Made by a program: the position numbers and the translations under genes. Positions 1 through 5,278 of a DNA stretch of 5,278 nucleotides are shown piece by piece. Location: the NCBI GenBank assembly GCA_903953985.1, contig CAJBLW010000224.1, positions 1 through 5,278 on the forward strand, given 5' to 3'. The notes under the pieces are model-generated. The model made no database searches and was not told the DNA's origin. It saw nothing but the letters and a program-made list of their open reading frames with translations. Within the stretch, counting starts at the first letter, position 1; every line of letters begins with the position of its first letter. Source of the stretch: an uncultured Burkholderiales bacterium (GTDB lineage Bacteria; Pseudomonadota; Gammaproteobacteria; Burkholderiales; Burkholderiaceae_C).

Positions 1-291
1 CCCCAGCAAGTGGTACGCACCTTGCCTCAGGACTTTGCCCACCTGTTTCCAGGCAGTGGGGGCGCACTTTATGGCCAAGCGACACACGGTTGGATGTCGG
101 CATTTGCGCGTCCCAGTGCGCGCAGCAAAATACCGGGCTTGTATACAGCGGGGGGCAGCGTGCACCCGGGGCCGGGCGTGCCCATGGCAGCCATGTCGGG
201 GCGTTTGGCGGCCGCGACGCTGATGGCGGACCTCGGTTTGACCAAACCGTCGCGCCGGGTGGTTATCTCTGGTGGTACGTCGATGCGCTGA
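1..291 (+). CDS. crtD: CrtD, carotenoid 3,4-desaturase (C-terminal part only)
   Basis: This is the last 96 residues of a phytoene-desaturase-family FAD enzyme; the 5' end lies outside the window and the frame is open from base 1. The tail carries the typical C-terminal flavin-binding block of the family, GLYTAGGSVHPGPGVPMAAMSGRL, at about residues 48-71 of the visible part, preceded by GGALYGQATHGW. The glycine/proline pattern GSVHPGPGVP fits CrtD (hydroxyneurosporene/methoxyneurosporene 3,4-dehydrogenase) better than CrtI, whose counterpart here reads GASSQPGAGVP. CrtD introduces the C3,4 double bond into 1-hydroxylated or 1-methoxylated acyclic carotenoids at the membrane. The last 20 or so codons, ending GGTSMR, also encode the N-terminal block of CrtC in the -1 frame. 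The following crtC gene supports the call. The CrtD assignment rests on tail motifs and context, since the Rossmann domain is not visible. Confidence 0.88.
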   Translation, partial: PQQVVRTLPQDFAHLFPGSGGALYGQATHGWMSAFARPSARSKIPGLYTAGGSVHPGPGVPMAAMSGRLAAATLMADLGLTKPSRRVVISGGTSMR

Positions 292-1163
292 GTGATGATG
301 GCCAATACGGCCTGACCATCATCGCCTTCGTGGGCAGTGTGTTTTCCCCTTACTACGCCTGGGCTCGACGCCAAGGCAAAGGTGTGGCCGATCCCGAAAA
401 TTTCTGCGCCTTGAACGTTGCGCTGTATGGAAAAGGTGGCAAGCGCTGGACCATGACGGAGCGGGGGCGTCAGCATACCTCACGCAGTGCGCAGCATTTC
501 AACATTGGGCCCAGCAGCTTGCATTGGGATGGCCAAGCCCTGACGATCGACATTGACGAAATTAATGTCCCATGGCCCATGCGTGTGCGTGGTCGCGTGA
601 CCGTTCGCCCAGAGGGTCTTTGTCGTTTTGTCACGCCTTTGGACAACGCGGGAAGGCACCGCTGGGGTCCGATTGCGCCCTGTTCGCGCATCGAGGTGGA
701 CATGAGCAGCCCGGGCCTGAGTTGGCGCGGTCACGCCTACATGGATTCCAACGAAGGCGATGAACCGGTAGAAAACGGATTCAAAGATTGGGACTGGGCG
801 CGTGCAGAGATGGCCCAGGGCGATACCAATGTGGTTTACGACGTCAGGCCTTTGACAGGCCCTGGGCGGGTGGTGGCTCAAAGATTTTCGCCGGATGGAA
901 GCCACGTGGCCTTCGACGCACCACCGCGGCATGCTTTACCGTCATCGGGGTGGCGCATTGCCCGCAGCATGTCCAGCGAGGCGGGTCATCCCCCAGAAAT
1001 CATCAGCACCTTGGAAGACACCCCTTTTTATGTGCGTTCATTGCTGCGCACCCAATGGCAGTCTGAGCAAGTGACTGCGGTGCATGAGTCTTTGGATATT
1101 CCCCGGTTGGTTTCATGGCCGGTGCAATGGATGTTGCCTTGGCGCATGCCCAGACGGGCATGA
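90..1163 (+). CDS. crtC: CrtC, acyclic carotenoid 1,2-hydratase (hydroxyneurosporene synthase); start uncertain
   Basis: CrtC adds water across the terminal C1,2 double bond of neurosporene, lycopene and related acyclic carotenoids without a redox cofactor. Numbering from the TTG at 90, family blocks are APGGYLWWYVDALSDDG (55-71), GSVFSPYYAWARR (82-94), AGRHRWGPIAP (187-197) and WRGHAYMDSNEGDEP (212-226), followed by an aromatic-rich KDWDWAR. Family resemblance clearly begins near base 231 (PRFDQTVAPGG), inside crtD. In this frame no ATG, GTG or TTG occurs between the TTG at 90 and the GTG at 330; the latter would remove the WWYVDALSDDG block. TTG90 has no visible ribosome binding site and lies 202 nt inside crtD, and codons 1-47 look like a shadow of crtD. 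The coordinates are therefore the longest permissible reading; the functional protein is probably about 310 residues. The gene ends 5 nt before the stop of the convergent SDR. Identity is secure, the start is not. Confidence 0.9.
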   Translation: MDVGICASQCAQQNTGLVYSGGQRAPGAGRAHGSHVGAFGGRDADGGPRFDQTVAPGGYLWWYVDALSDDGQYGLTIIAFVGSVFSPYYAWARRQGKGVADPENFCALNVALYGKGGKRWTMTERGRQHTSRSAQHFNIGPSSLHWDGQALTIDIDEINVPWPMRVRGRVTVRPEGLCRFVTPLDNAGRHRWGPIAPCSRIEVDMSSPGLSWRGHAYMDSNEGDEPVENGFKDWDWARAEMAQGDTNVVYDVRPLTGPGRVVAQRFSPDGSHVAFDAPPRHALPSSGWRIARSMSSEAGHPPEIISTLEDTPFYVRSLLRTQWQSEQVTAVHESLDIPRLVSWPVQWMLPWRMPRRA

Positions 1164-1179
1164 ACGCATCAGCTTTTTT
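1145..1179 (+). terminator. Candidate hairpin terminator at the crtC 3' end
   Basis: A perfect 7-bp stem, CATGCCC (1145-1151) and GGGCATG (1156-1162), closes a 4-nt AGAC loop. Three more pairs (GCG 1142-1144 with CGC 1165-1167) can form across a 2-nt bulge. A run of six T follows at 1174-1179. The stem overlaps the crtC stop codon and the T-run lies inside the SDR coding end. The 6-11 nt gap between stem and T-run is longer than in a classical intrinsic terminator, so this is tentative. In the opposite direction the same hairpin lies just beyond the SDR stop but has no following U-run. Confidence 0.35.
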
Positions 1180-2098
1180 GCCGGGCCCGCTGTAGAGTTC
1201 GTTCGCGTTCTCGGGGGCCAAAGCTGGAGGCCAAAGCCCCTTCAGAGGCCAAACCTTCCAAGTAAAGGGCTTCAATTTCCGGAGCTGCACGCAGCAATTG
1301 GCGTTCCGCAAAAGGCATGTGCAAGAGGGCCCGCAATGCAAATAAAATGCGCATCCACCCGGGCAGCCACACCCTTCGCTCTCGCTTGGCCATGGCACGC
1401 ACAATGGCACGCGCTGCATCTTGTGCCGATGATTCGCCGTTCAACGGACCCGGCATGGTGGCGCGTAAGCGAACAAAACCAGGGTGCAACGCCCCTTCTG
1501 TGACCAAGGGGGTGCGCACCCACCCGGCGTGCAAGACGCCCACGCCGACGCGATGCGCTGCCAACTCAATGCGCCATGAATTGCCCATGGCTTCTACGGC
1601 CGATTTGCTGGCTGCGTAGGCCGACATCACCGGTGGGTGGGCAAACGAAGACACGGAGGCATTGATCAAGACATAGCCTTGCTGCTGCATGAGGGCAGGC
1701 AAGGCCGCTCGCACGGTGTTGAAAACACCAAAAACATTCACTTCAATACATCGACGCCAAGCGTTCGGATCGACATGAGCCAAAGGTCCAAAAGCGGCCA
1801 CCCCCGCGTTGGCAAAGACCACATCGATTTGGCCATGTACCGACAGTGTTTGGGCCACCACTTCGTGCATGGCGTCGAGTTGTGTGACATCGGCCACACA
1901 ATGCAAGGTGTTGGGACCACAGCGCAGCGCCATGTCGGCCAAGGGCTCTGCGTCACAATCCACCAAAACCGGTGTACCGCCTTGTGCCATCACCTCCAAG
2001 GCCGTGGCCGCACCGATGCCAGAGGCCGCACCTGTGATCAACACCACGTGCTTGCTTTTGCCCCAAAAGGGCTTGAATGTGGGTTCAGGCGCGGTCAT
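1169..2098 (-). CDS. Short-chain dehydrogenase/reductase (SDR), substrate unknown
   Basis: A 309-residue NAD(P)-dependent oxidoreductase with all classical SDR marks: the nucleotide-binding TGAASGIG at 22-29, an acidic residue at the end of beta-2 (Asp47, in VLVDCD) that points to NAD(H) rather than NADP(H), Asp70 in ADVT, NAG at 97-99, the active-site Asn121, Ser148 and the YAASK motif with Tyr161 and Lys165. The spacing of Ser, Tyr and Lys is canonical. About 60 residues extend beyond the catalytic core: a hydrophobic/basic segment near 243-263 (WLPGWMRILFALRALL) that could be a membrane-surface anchor, then a charged tail. The start at 2098 leaves a 13-nt gap to the upstream membrane protein; no good Shine-Dalgarno sequence is visible, so translational coupling is likely. 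A TTG at 2173 would add residues that are only a shadow of the upstream gene. It is the last gene of the crtIB run. Oxidation or reduction of a carotenoid, isoprenoid or lipid hydroxyl group is possible but not shown. Confidence 0.92.
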   Translation of the reverse strand: MTAPEPTFKPFWGKSKHVVLITGAASGIGAATALEVMAQGGTPVLVDCDAEPLADMALRCGPNTLHCVADVTQLDAMHEVVAQTLSVHGQIDVVFANAGVAAFGPLAHVDPNAWRRCIEVNVFGVFNTVRAALPALMQQQGYVLINASVSSFAHPPVMSAYAASKSAVEAMGNSWRIELAAHRVGVGVLHAGWVRTPLVTEGALHPGFVRLRATMPGPLNGESSAQDAARAIVRAMAKRERRVWLPGWMRILFALRALLHMPFAERQLLRAAPEIEALYLEGLASEGALASSFGPRERERTLQRARQKS

Positions 2099-2111
2099 GC
2101 CAAGGACTGTT

Positions 2112-2564
2112 TCAAGCAGCTTTGGTGACCATGAGGTAAACAATGGGCAGAGGCAACAAGGTGGCAATCGCACCCGAAATTTGCCAGATGCGTGACAGAC
2201 GCCAGTAGTCTTCGCCCAAGGTGGTGCTTTTGCGCAGCAAGGCGCGTTGTTTGAGTTGAATGGGCACCAAGACGCCGATCCAAATCAAACCAGAAAAACT
2301 GAGCAAAACATAGGACCATTGAATCCAAAGCTGGTTGGCCTCACCGCCAAAAGAGTGGGCCATCAGATGACCTGTCCACACCACGCCCACGGCACCTGTG
2401 AAGGTGAACAAAGCATCGGTGATCAACACCAATCGGTTGCTGAATGCAATGATGGTGTGGTTGCGCGTGCGTTCGGCCAGCAAGGCCCAGATACCGCTGA
2501 TGATCACATTGCCTAAAAACAAACAAGCACACACCAAGTGCAAAATTTTCAGATTAACCTCCAT
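2112..2564 (-). CDS. DUF2269-type four-helix integral membrane protein
   Basis: This is a 150-residue very hydrophobic protein with four predicted membrane helices at about 6-28, 46-66, 83-104 and 127-146. The layout and several motifs match the DUF2269 family as I remember it: an N-terminal LKILHLVCACLFLGN with a histidine in helix 1, AERTRN after it, an aromatic third helix ending in VPIQLKQ, and DYWRLSRIWQ before helix 4. No enzymatic function is established for this family. The ATG at 2564 is chosen because AGAAAGG lies 5 nt upstream and translation then starts just before helix 1; extension to a start at 2639 would only read the preceding gene out of frame. The gene begins inside the preceding small gene (11-nt overlap) and ends 13 nt before the SDR, so it is probably co-expressed with crtI and crtB. 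Its role could be in pigment-membrane organisation, but that is inference. Confidence 0.85.
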   Translation of the reverse strand: MEVNLKILHLVCACLFLGNVIISGIWALLAERTRNHTIIAFSNRLVLITDALFTFTGAVGVVWTGHLMAHSFGGEANQLWIQWSYVLLSFSGLIWIGVLVPIQLKQRALLRKSTTLGEDYWRLSRIWQISGAIATLLPLPIVYLMVTKAA

Positions 2565-2763
2565 CTGAACCTTTCTCAGTGCTCGGAGGTTCTGAGCCCA
2601 GTTGCACGGACTTATTTGAAGCGGGGGCGGGCTCTGCACGAGCCTTTTTTTCGTTTTCCAGGCGTGTGATTTCCCGGGCTTTTTTCAAATCGTGCCATTG
2701 CCATGCGACAAACAAAAAGCCAGCGATCAGCAGCACCAGGACTTCAATGACTTTCAGTGACAC
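2554..2763 (-). CDS. Small single-pass membrane protein, unknown function
   Basis: A 69-residue protein that I do not recognise. It has one N-terminal hydrophobic helix (about residues 5-23, VIEVLVLLIAGFLFVAWQW), then a highly charged helical stretch (24-44, rich in Lys, Arg and Glu, possibly a short coiled coil) and a Pro/Ser/Gly-rich, probably disordered tail ending in GSDGG. The positive charge after the helix predicts a cytoplasmic C-terminus. It starts with GTG 6 nt after the crtB stop; a GGAG lies about 12 nt upstream, a rather long spacing. Its last codons overlap the start of the DUF2269-type gene by 11 nt, with that gene's ribosome binding site inside it. The tight fit between two recognisable genes, the clean helix and the absence of a better frame argue that it is real. 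It may be a partner of the next membrane protein. Confidence 0.75.
   Translation of the reverse strand: MSLKVIEVLVLLIAGFLFVAWQWHDLKKAREITRLENEKKARAEPAPASNKSVQLGSEPPSTEKGSDGG
2570..2577 (-). promoter_or_regulatory. Ribosome binding site of the DUF2269-type gene
   Basis: GAGAAAGG on the minus strand ends 5 nt before the ATG at 2564 and lies within the 3' end of the preceding small gene. It decides the start. A second purine-rich element, GGAGG, lies just after that ATG, in codons 1-3 (2559-2563), and could in principle serve a later non-ATG start. Confidence 0.6.
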
Positions 2764-2769
2764 GGCCGT

Positions 2770-3849
2770 TCAGCGCTCCGCTCTTTCACGTTGCTCCAAG
2801 CGGCCGAAAAGATCAACCATCCACGCCACGCGTTGATCGAAGTTTCGAGAAGGCACGGTCCAAGGCTTTTGGATGGCCAATGAATGCCGCTCGCTGCTCA
2901 CGATGTCTACCAAATAATGGATGGCGGGTACGGGACTCAAAGGGACATCGGGCAACGCTGGTGCCTTCACAGCCACGGCGGTCGCTTTGGCAATCAAGGC
3001 CAGTTTGCGCGCTGTTGAAACCACCGTGCGATGGTTCACAGAGTTGAGGCCTTCACGGTCTAATTGTTTGCCAATTTCGGAATAGACCAAACGAGCGGCC
3101 TGTATGGCCGGGCGGCAATCCCAGGGCAATTCAGCCAAACCAAATTCACCGCGACGGTACAGTGCGTCTGCACGCAACAACAAGCGCTGCGTGAAACCCG
3201 CAATGCGAGAATCAAAAACAGGGTTGGCCAACCAAGCATCTGCGTCCATGCCAATTTCACGGAACCATGCTCGGGGAATGTACAAGCGCCCCATGCGTGC
3301 GTCATCGCCGATGTCTCTGGCGATGTTGGTCAATTGCATGGCCACGCCCAACTCGCTTGCGCGTGCAATGGCCGTGTCGGTGCTCGCCCCCATGATGATG
3401 GACATCATGGCGCCGACGGTGCCCGCCACTCTGGCGCCATAGGCTTCCACATCGGCAAGAGTTTCGTATCGGCGGCCTTGAGAGTCCCACAAAAAACCAT
3501 CCAACAAGGCCTCCAGCAAGCCACAGGGAATGCCATAGCGATGAACCACCACAGTCAAAGCACGGTCGGCGTCTTCGGTGCCGGGACGTCCTGCATAGAT
3601 GGCCGCTAAGCGCGACTTCAAATCGGCCATGGCCAAAACCGGGTCATCGCCATCGTCAATCGCGTCGTCGGCCAAGCGGCAAAATGCATAGAGCGCAATC
3701 GCGGGTGGCCGCAAACGGGCTGGCAGCAACCTGGAGGCTGCAAAAAAAGATTTAGAACCCCCGCGCATCAGTTCTGTGCAAGCCTCTAAGTCATAAGGCA
3801 AAGACACCGGGGCTGATTTCAAACTTGCATCAGACAAATGATTTGACAT
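2770..3849 (-). CDS. crtB: CrtB, phytoene synthase
   Basis: CrtB condenses two geranylgeranyl diphosphates to phytoene via prephytoene diphosphate, the first committed step of C40 carotenoid synthesis. The 359-residue protein is slightly long for the family (usually about 300-350). It shows SKSFFAASRLLP (32-43), the first Asp-rich Mg2+/diphosphate motif YAFCRLADDAIDD (54-66; DxxxD is Asp61-Asp65), an RVAGTVGAMMS segment (140-150) and the second Asp-rich motif QLTNIARDIGDDA (172-184; DxxxD is Asp179-Asp183) followed by GRLYIP. All expected catalytic residues are present. The ATG at 3849 is preferred over a TTG at 3867 because AGGTGG lies 6 nt before it. The start lies 20 nt inside the 3' end of crtI, the usual crtIB arrangement, and the stop is 6 nt before the next gene. 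About 70 residues follow the core after KLALIAKA, ending in a charged tail. Confidence 0.97.
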   Translation of the reverse strand: MSNHLSDASLKSAPVSLPYDLEACTELMRGGSKSFFAASRLLPARLRPPAIALYAFCRLADDAIDDGDDPVLAMADLKSRLAAIYAGRPGTEDADRALTVVVHRYGIPCGLLEALLDGFLWDSQGRRYETLADVEAYGARVAGTVGAMMSIIMGASTDTAIARASELGVAMQLTNIARDIGDDARMGRLYIPRAWFREIGMDADAWLANPVFDSRIAGFTQRLLLRADALYRRGEFGLAELPWDCRPAIQAARLVYSEIGKQLDREGLNSVNHRTVVSTARKLALIAKATAVAVKAPALPDVPLSPVPAIHYLVDIVSSERHSLAIQKPWTVPSRNFDQRVAWMVDLFGRLEQRERAER

Positions 3850-5278
3850 CGGGGACCACCTGTTCAAGCATTTTTGCGGACATCAAGACACTGGGCACGC
3901 CTGCACCGGGCTGGCTGCTGGCACCTACCATGAATAAACCTTCTACATCTTGGCATCTGTTGTGCGGCCTGAACCATGCACTTTGAACCAAGATGGGCTC
4001 GAGACCAAAACCTGCCCCTTTGTAAGACCACAAGCGGTCTTGGAAATCTTGCGGCGTGGTGACTTTGGACGACACCACATGCTGCTTCAGATCGGGCAAC
4101 ACACTTTCTTGCAGCACGGTGGCAATGGCATCGCGGTACTGCTCAGTGATGGCAGGCCAATCGGTCTCACTGCTCAAGTTGGGGACCACCGAGAGTGCAT
4201 AAAAACTGTCGCAGCCCTCTGGCGCCAAAGAAGGGTCGGTGGCCGTTGGACGATACAAATACAAACTGAAATCTTTGGAAAGCTTGTGGTTTTTGAAAAT
4301 ATCTTGCAGCAAGCCTTTGTAGCGAGGGCCTAACACCATCATGTGGTGGGGCACATCTTCGTACTTTCGATCCGTGCCGAAATACCAAACAAACAAGCCC
4401 GACGAATACTTGCCTTTGGCAATCCGTTTGTCGGTCCAATGCTTGCGGTGCTGTGGTTCGATGAGGTGGCGGTAAGTCCAAGAAGCATCGCCGTTGCTCA
4501 CCACAATGTCGGCCGGCAAGTACTCACCGTTGGCCAACTCGACGCCTTTGGCACGACCGTCCTCTACACGGATGCGTGTGACGGGCGCGTTGAAGCGAAT
4601 GGGAACTTGGCGTTCATCGAGCAACTTGACCAATTCATTCACAATGGCGCCAGTGCCGCCCATGGCAGAGTGAACGCCCCAGCGGCGCTCTAATGAATGG
4701 ATGAGGGAATAGACGCAAGTGACTGAATAAGGATTGCCGCCAATGAGCAAGGGGTGAAAGCTCATGACGATGCGCAATTTGGGGTGCTTGATGTGCTGAG
4801 CCACCAAGCTGTAAATGGAGCGCCAAGCTTGCATGCGGGCCAAATTGGGCATGGCCTTGATCACATCGCCAATGGTTTCAAAGGGCACCATGCCCAGCTC
4901 GACAAAACCTAGCTGGAAACACTTCTCAGAAGCCACCATCAGGTTCTTGAAACCTTGCACATCTTCAGGGCTGAACTTGGCAATTTGTTCCAGCATCTGT
5001 TCGTCGTTGTTGCTGTAGTCAAAGTGAGTCCCATCGTCAAAACGGATGCGATAGAAAGGAGCCATCAAGCGCAGATCAACGTGGTCTTTCATCTCTCGAC
5101 CACACAGCGTGAACAGCTCGGCGATGAGGTGCGGCAAGGTGATGATGGTGGGGCCCGCGTCAAAGGTAAAACCATCTTGCTTGTGCACATAAGCGCGGCC
5201 ACCCGGTGCATCGAGTTTTTCCAACATCTGAACGCGATAACCTTTGACGCTCAAACGTATGGCGGCAGCCAATCCACC
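3830..5278 (-). CDS. crtI: CrtI, phytoene desaturase (N-terminus cut off by the window edge)
   Basis: CrtI is an FAD-dependent membrane-associated desaturase that converts phytoene to neurosporene (three steps) or lycopene (four steps). The window holds 482 residues; roughly 10-15 N-terminal residues, including the first glycines of the dinucleotide-binding motif, lie beyond 5278. Visible marks are GGLAAAIRL at the edge, LEKLDAPGGRAY (19-30), FDAGPTIIT, the central QHIKHPKLRIVMSFHPLLIGGNP region and RRWGVHSAMGGTGAIV. Near the end are LEPILVQSAWFRPHNR and the C-terminal flavin-binding block GLFMVGASSQPGAGVPSVLM. The length, the EKLDAPGGRA fingerprint and the crtB partner make CrtI much more likely than CrtD or CrtN. 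The SSQPGAGVP wording differs from the textbook GTHPGAGIP. Whether it makes neurosporene or lycopene cannot be read from the sequence. It is the first gene of the minus-strand run visible here; its promoter lies outside. Confidence 0.97.
   Translation of the reverse strand, partial: GGLAAAIRLSVKGYRVQMLEKLDAPGGRAYVHKQDGFTFDAGPTIITLPHLIAELFTLCGREMKDHVDLRLMAPFYRIRFDDGTHFDYSNNDEQMLEQIAKFSPEDVQGFKNLMVASEKCFQLGFVELGMVPFETIGDVIKAMPNLARMQAWRSIYSLVAQHIKHPKLRIVMSFHPLLIGGNPYSVTCVYSLIHSLERRWGVHSAMGGTGAIVNELVKLLDERQVPIRFNAPVTRIRVEDGRAKGVELANGEYLPADIVVSNGDASWTYRHLIEPQHRKHWTDKRIAKGKYSSGLFVWYFGTDRKYEDVPHHMMVLGPRYKGLLQDIFKNHKLSKDFSLYLYRPTATDPSLAPEGCDSFYALSVVPNLSSETDWPAITEQYRDAIATVLQESVLPDLKQHVVSSKVTTPQDFQDRLWSYKGAGFGLEPILVQSAWFRPHNRCQDVEGLFMVGASSQPGAGVPSVLMSAKMLEQVVPDVKSFV
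3856..3861 (-). promoter_or_regulatory. Ribosome binding site of crtB
   Basis: AGGTGG on the minus strand, 6 nt before the ATG at 3849 and inside the last codons of crtI. It supports the ATG over the upstream TTG and implies translational coupling of CrtB to CrtI. Confidence 0.6.

Noticed and set aside
480..932. 150-codon minus-strand open frame opposite crtC
   Set aside because: It covers conserved crtC blocks on the other strand and has no recognisable domain.
1637..2128. 163-codon plus-strand open frame
   Set aside because: Antisense to the SDR gene; the His/Gln-rich, low-hydrophobicity product is typical of a shadow frame.
2099..2173. N-terminal extension of the SDR to a TTG at 2173
   Set aside because: The added residues are an out-of-frame reading of the DUF2269-type gene; the ATG at 2098 fits SDR length and domain start.
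3390..3410. Inverted repeat CCATGATG / CATCATGG with a 5-nt loop
   Set aside because: It lies inside crtB and is explained by the codons of the AMMSIIMG segment; there is no T-run and no regulatory context.
3064..3609. 181-codon plus-strand open frame
   Set aside because: It lies wholly antisense to crtB, resembles no family, and is explained by the codon bias of the real gene.
4343..4693. 116-codon plus-strand open frame
   Set aside because: Antisense to the well-conserved middle of crtI, with no independent support.

Overview
The window is part of a carotenoid biosynthesis cluster of the kind found in purple and aerobic anoxygenic phototrophic bacteria. The protein sequences, the moderately high GC content and the presence of crtC and crtD (1,2-hydration and 3,4-desaturation of acyclic carotenoids, reactions largely confined to phototrophic Proteobacteria) suggest a betaproteobacterium of the Burkholderiales, perhaps a freshwater relative of Limnohabitans or Rhodoferax. 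The genus is inference. No bch or puf gene lies in the window, so phototrophy is inferred from the crt genes alone.

Layout. On the plus strand, the 3' end of crtD (1-291) runs into crtC, which is read in the -1 frame and ends at 1163. The two genes overlap extensively, and crtC has no convincing start codon. On the minus strand, reading leftward from 5278, there is a tight five-gene run: crtI (cut by the window edge, ends 3830), crtB (3849-2770), a 69-residue single-helix membrane protein (2763-2554), a four-helix DUF2269-type membrane protein (2564-2112) and a short-chain dehydrogenase/reductase (2098-1169). Successive genes overlap by 20 nt, are 6 nt apart, overlap by 11 nt and are 13 nt apart, so one polycistronic mRNA is likely. 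The two transcription units converge, with 5 nt between the crtC and SDR stop codons. A small hairpin over the crtC stop followed by a T-run is the only terminator candidate.

How the genes work together. CrtB condenses two geranylgeranyl-PP into phytoene and CrtI desaturates it to neurosporene or lycopene. CrtC adds water at the C1,2 double bond and CrtD desaturates at C3,4. With a CrtF methylase (not in the window) this gives spheroidene- or spirilloxanthin-type pigments. The small membrane protein, the DUF2269 protein and the SDR have no defined role in this pathway, and their place in the crtIB operon is the most interesting biological question here.

The window is almost entirely coding. 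There is no gene-free stretch over 300 bases, and I saw no RNA gene, mobile element, CRISPR array or long repeat. The promoters of both transcription units must lie outside the window.
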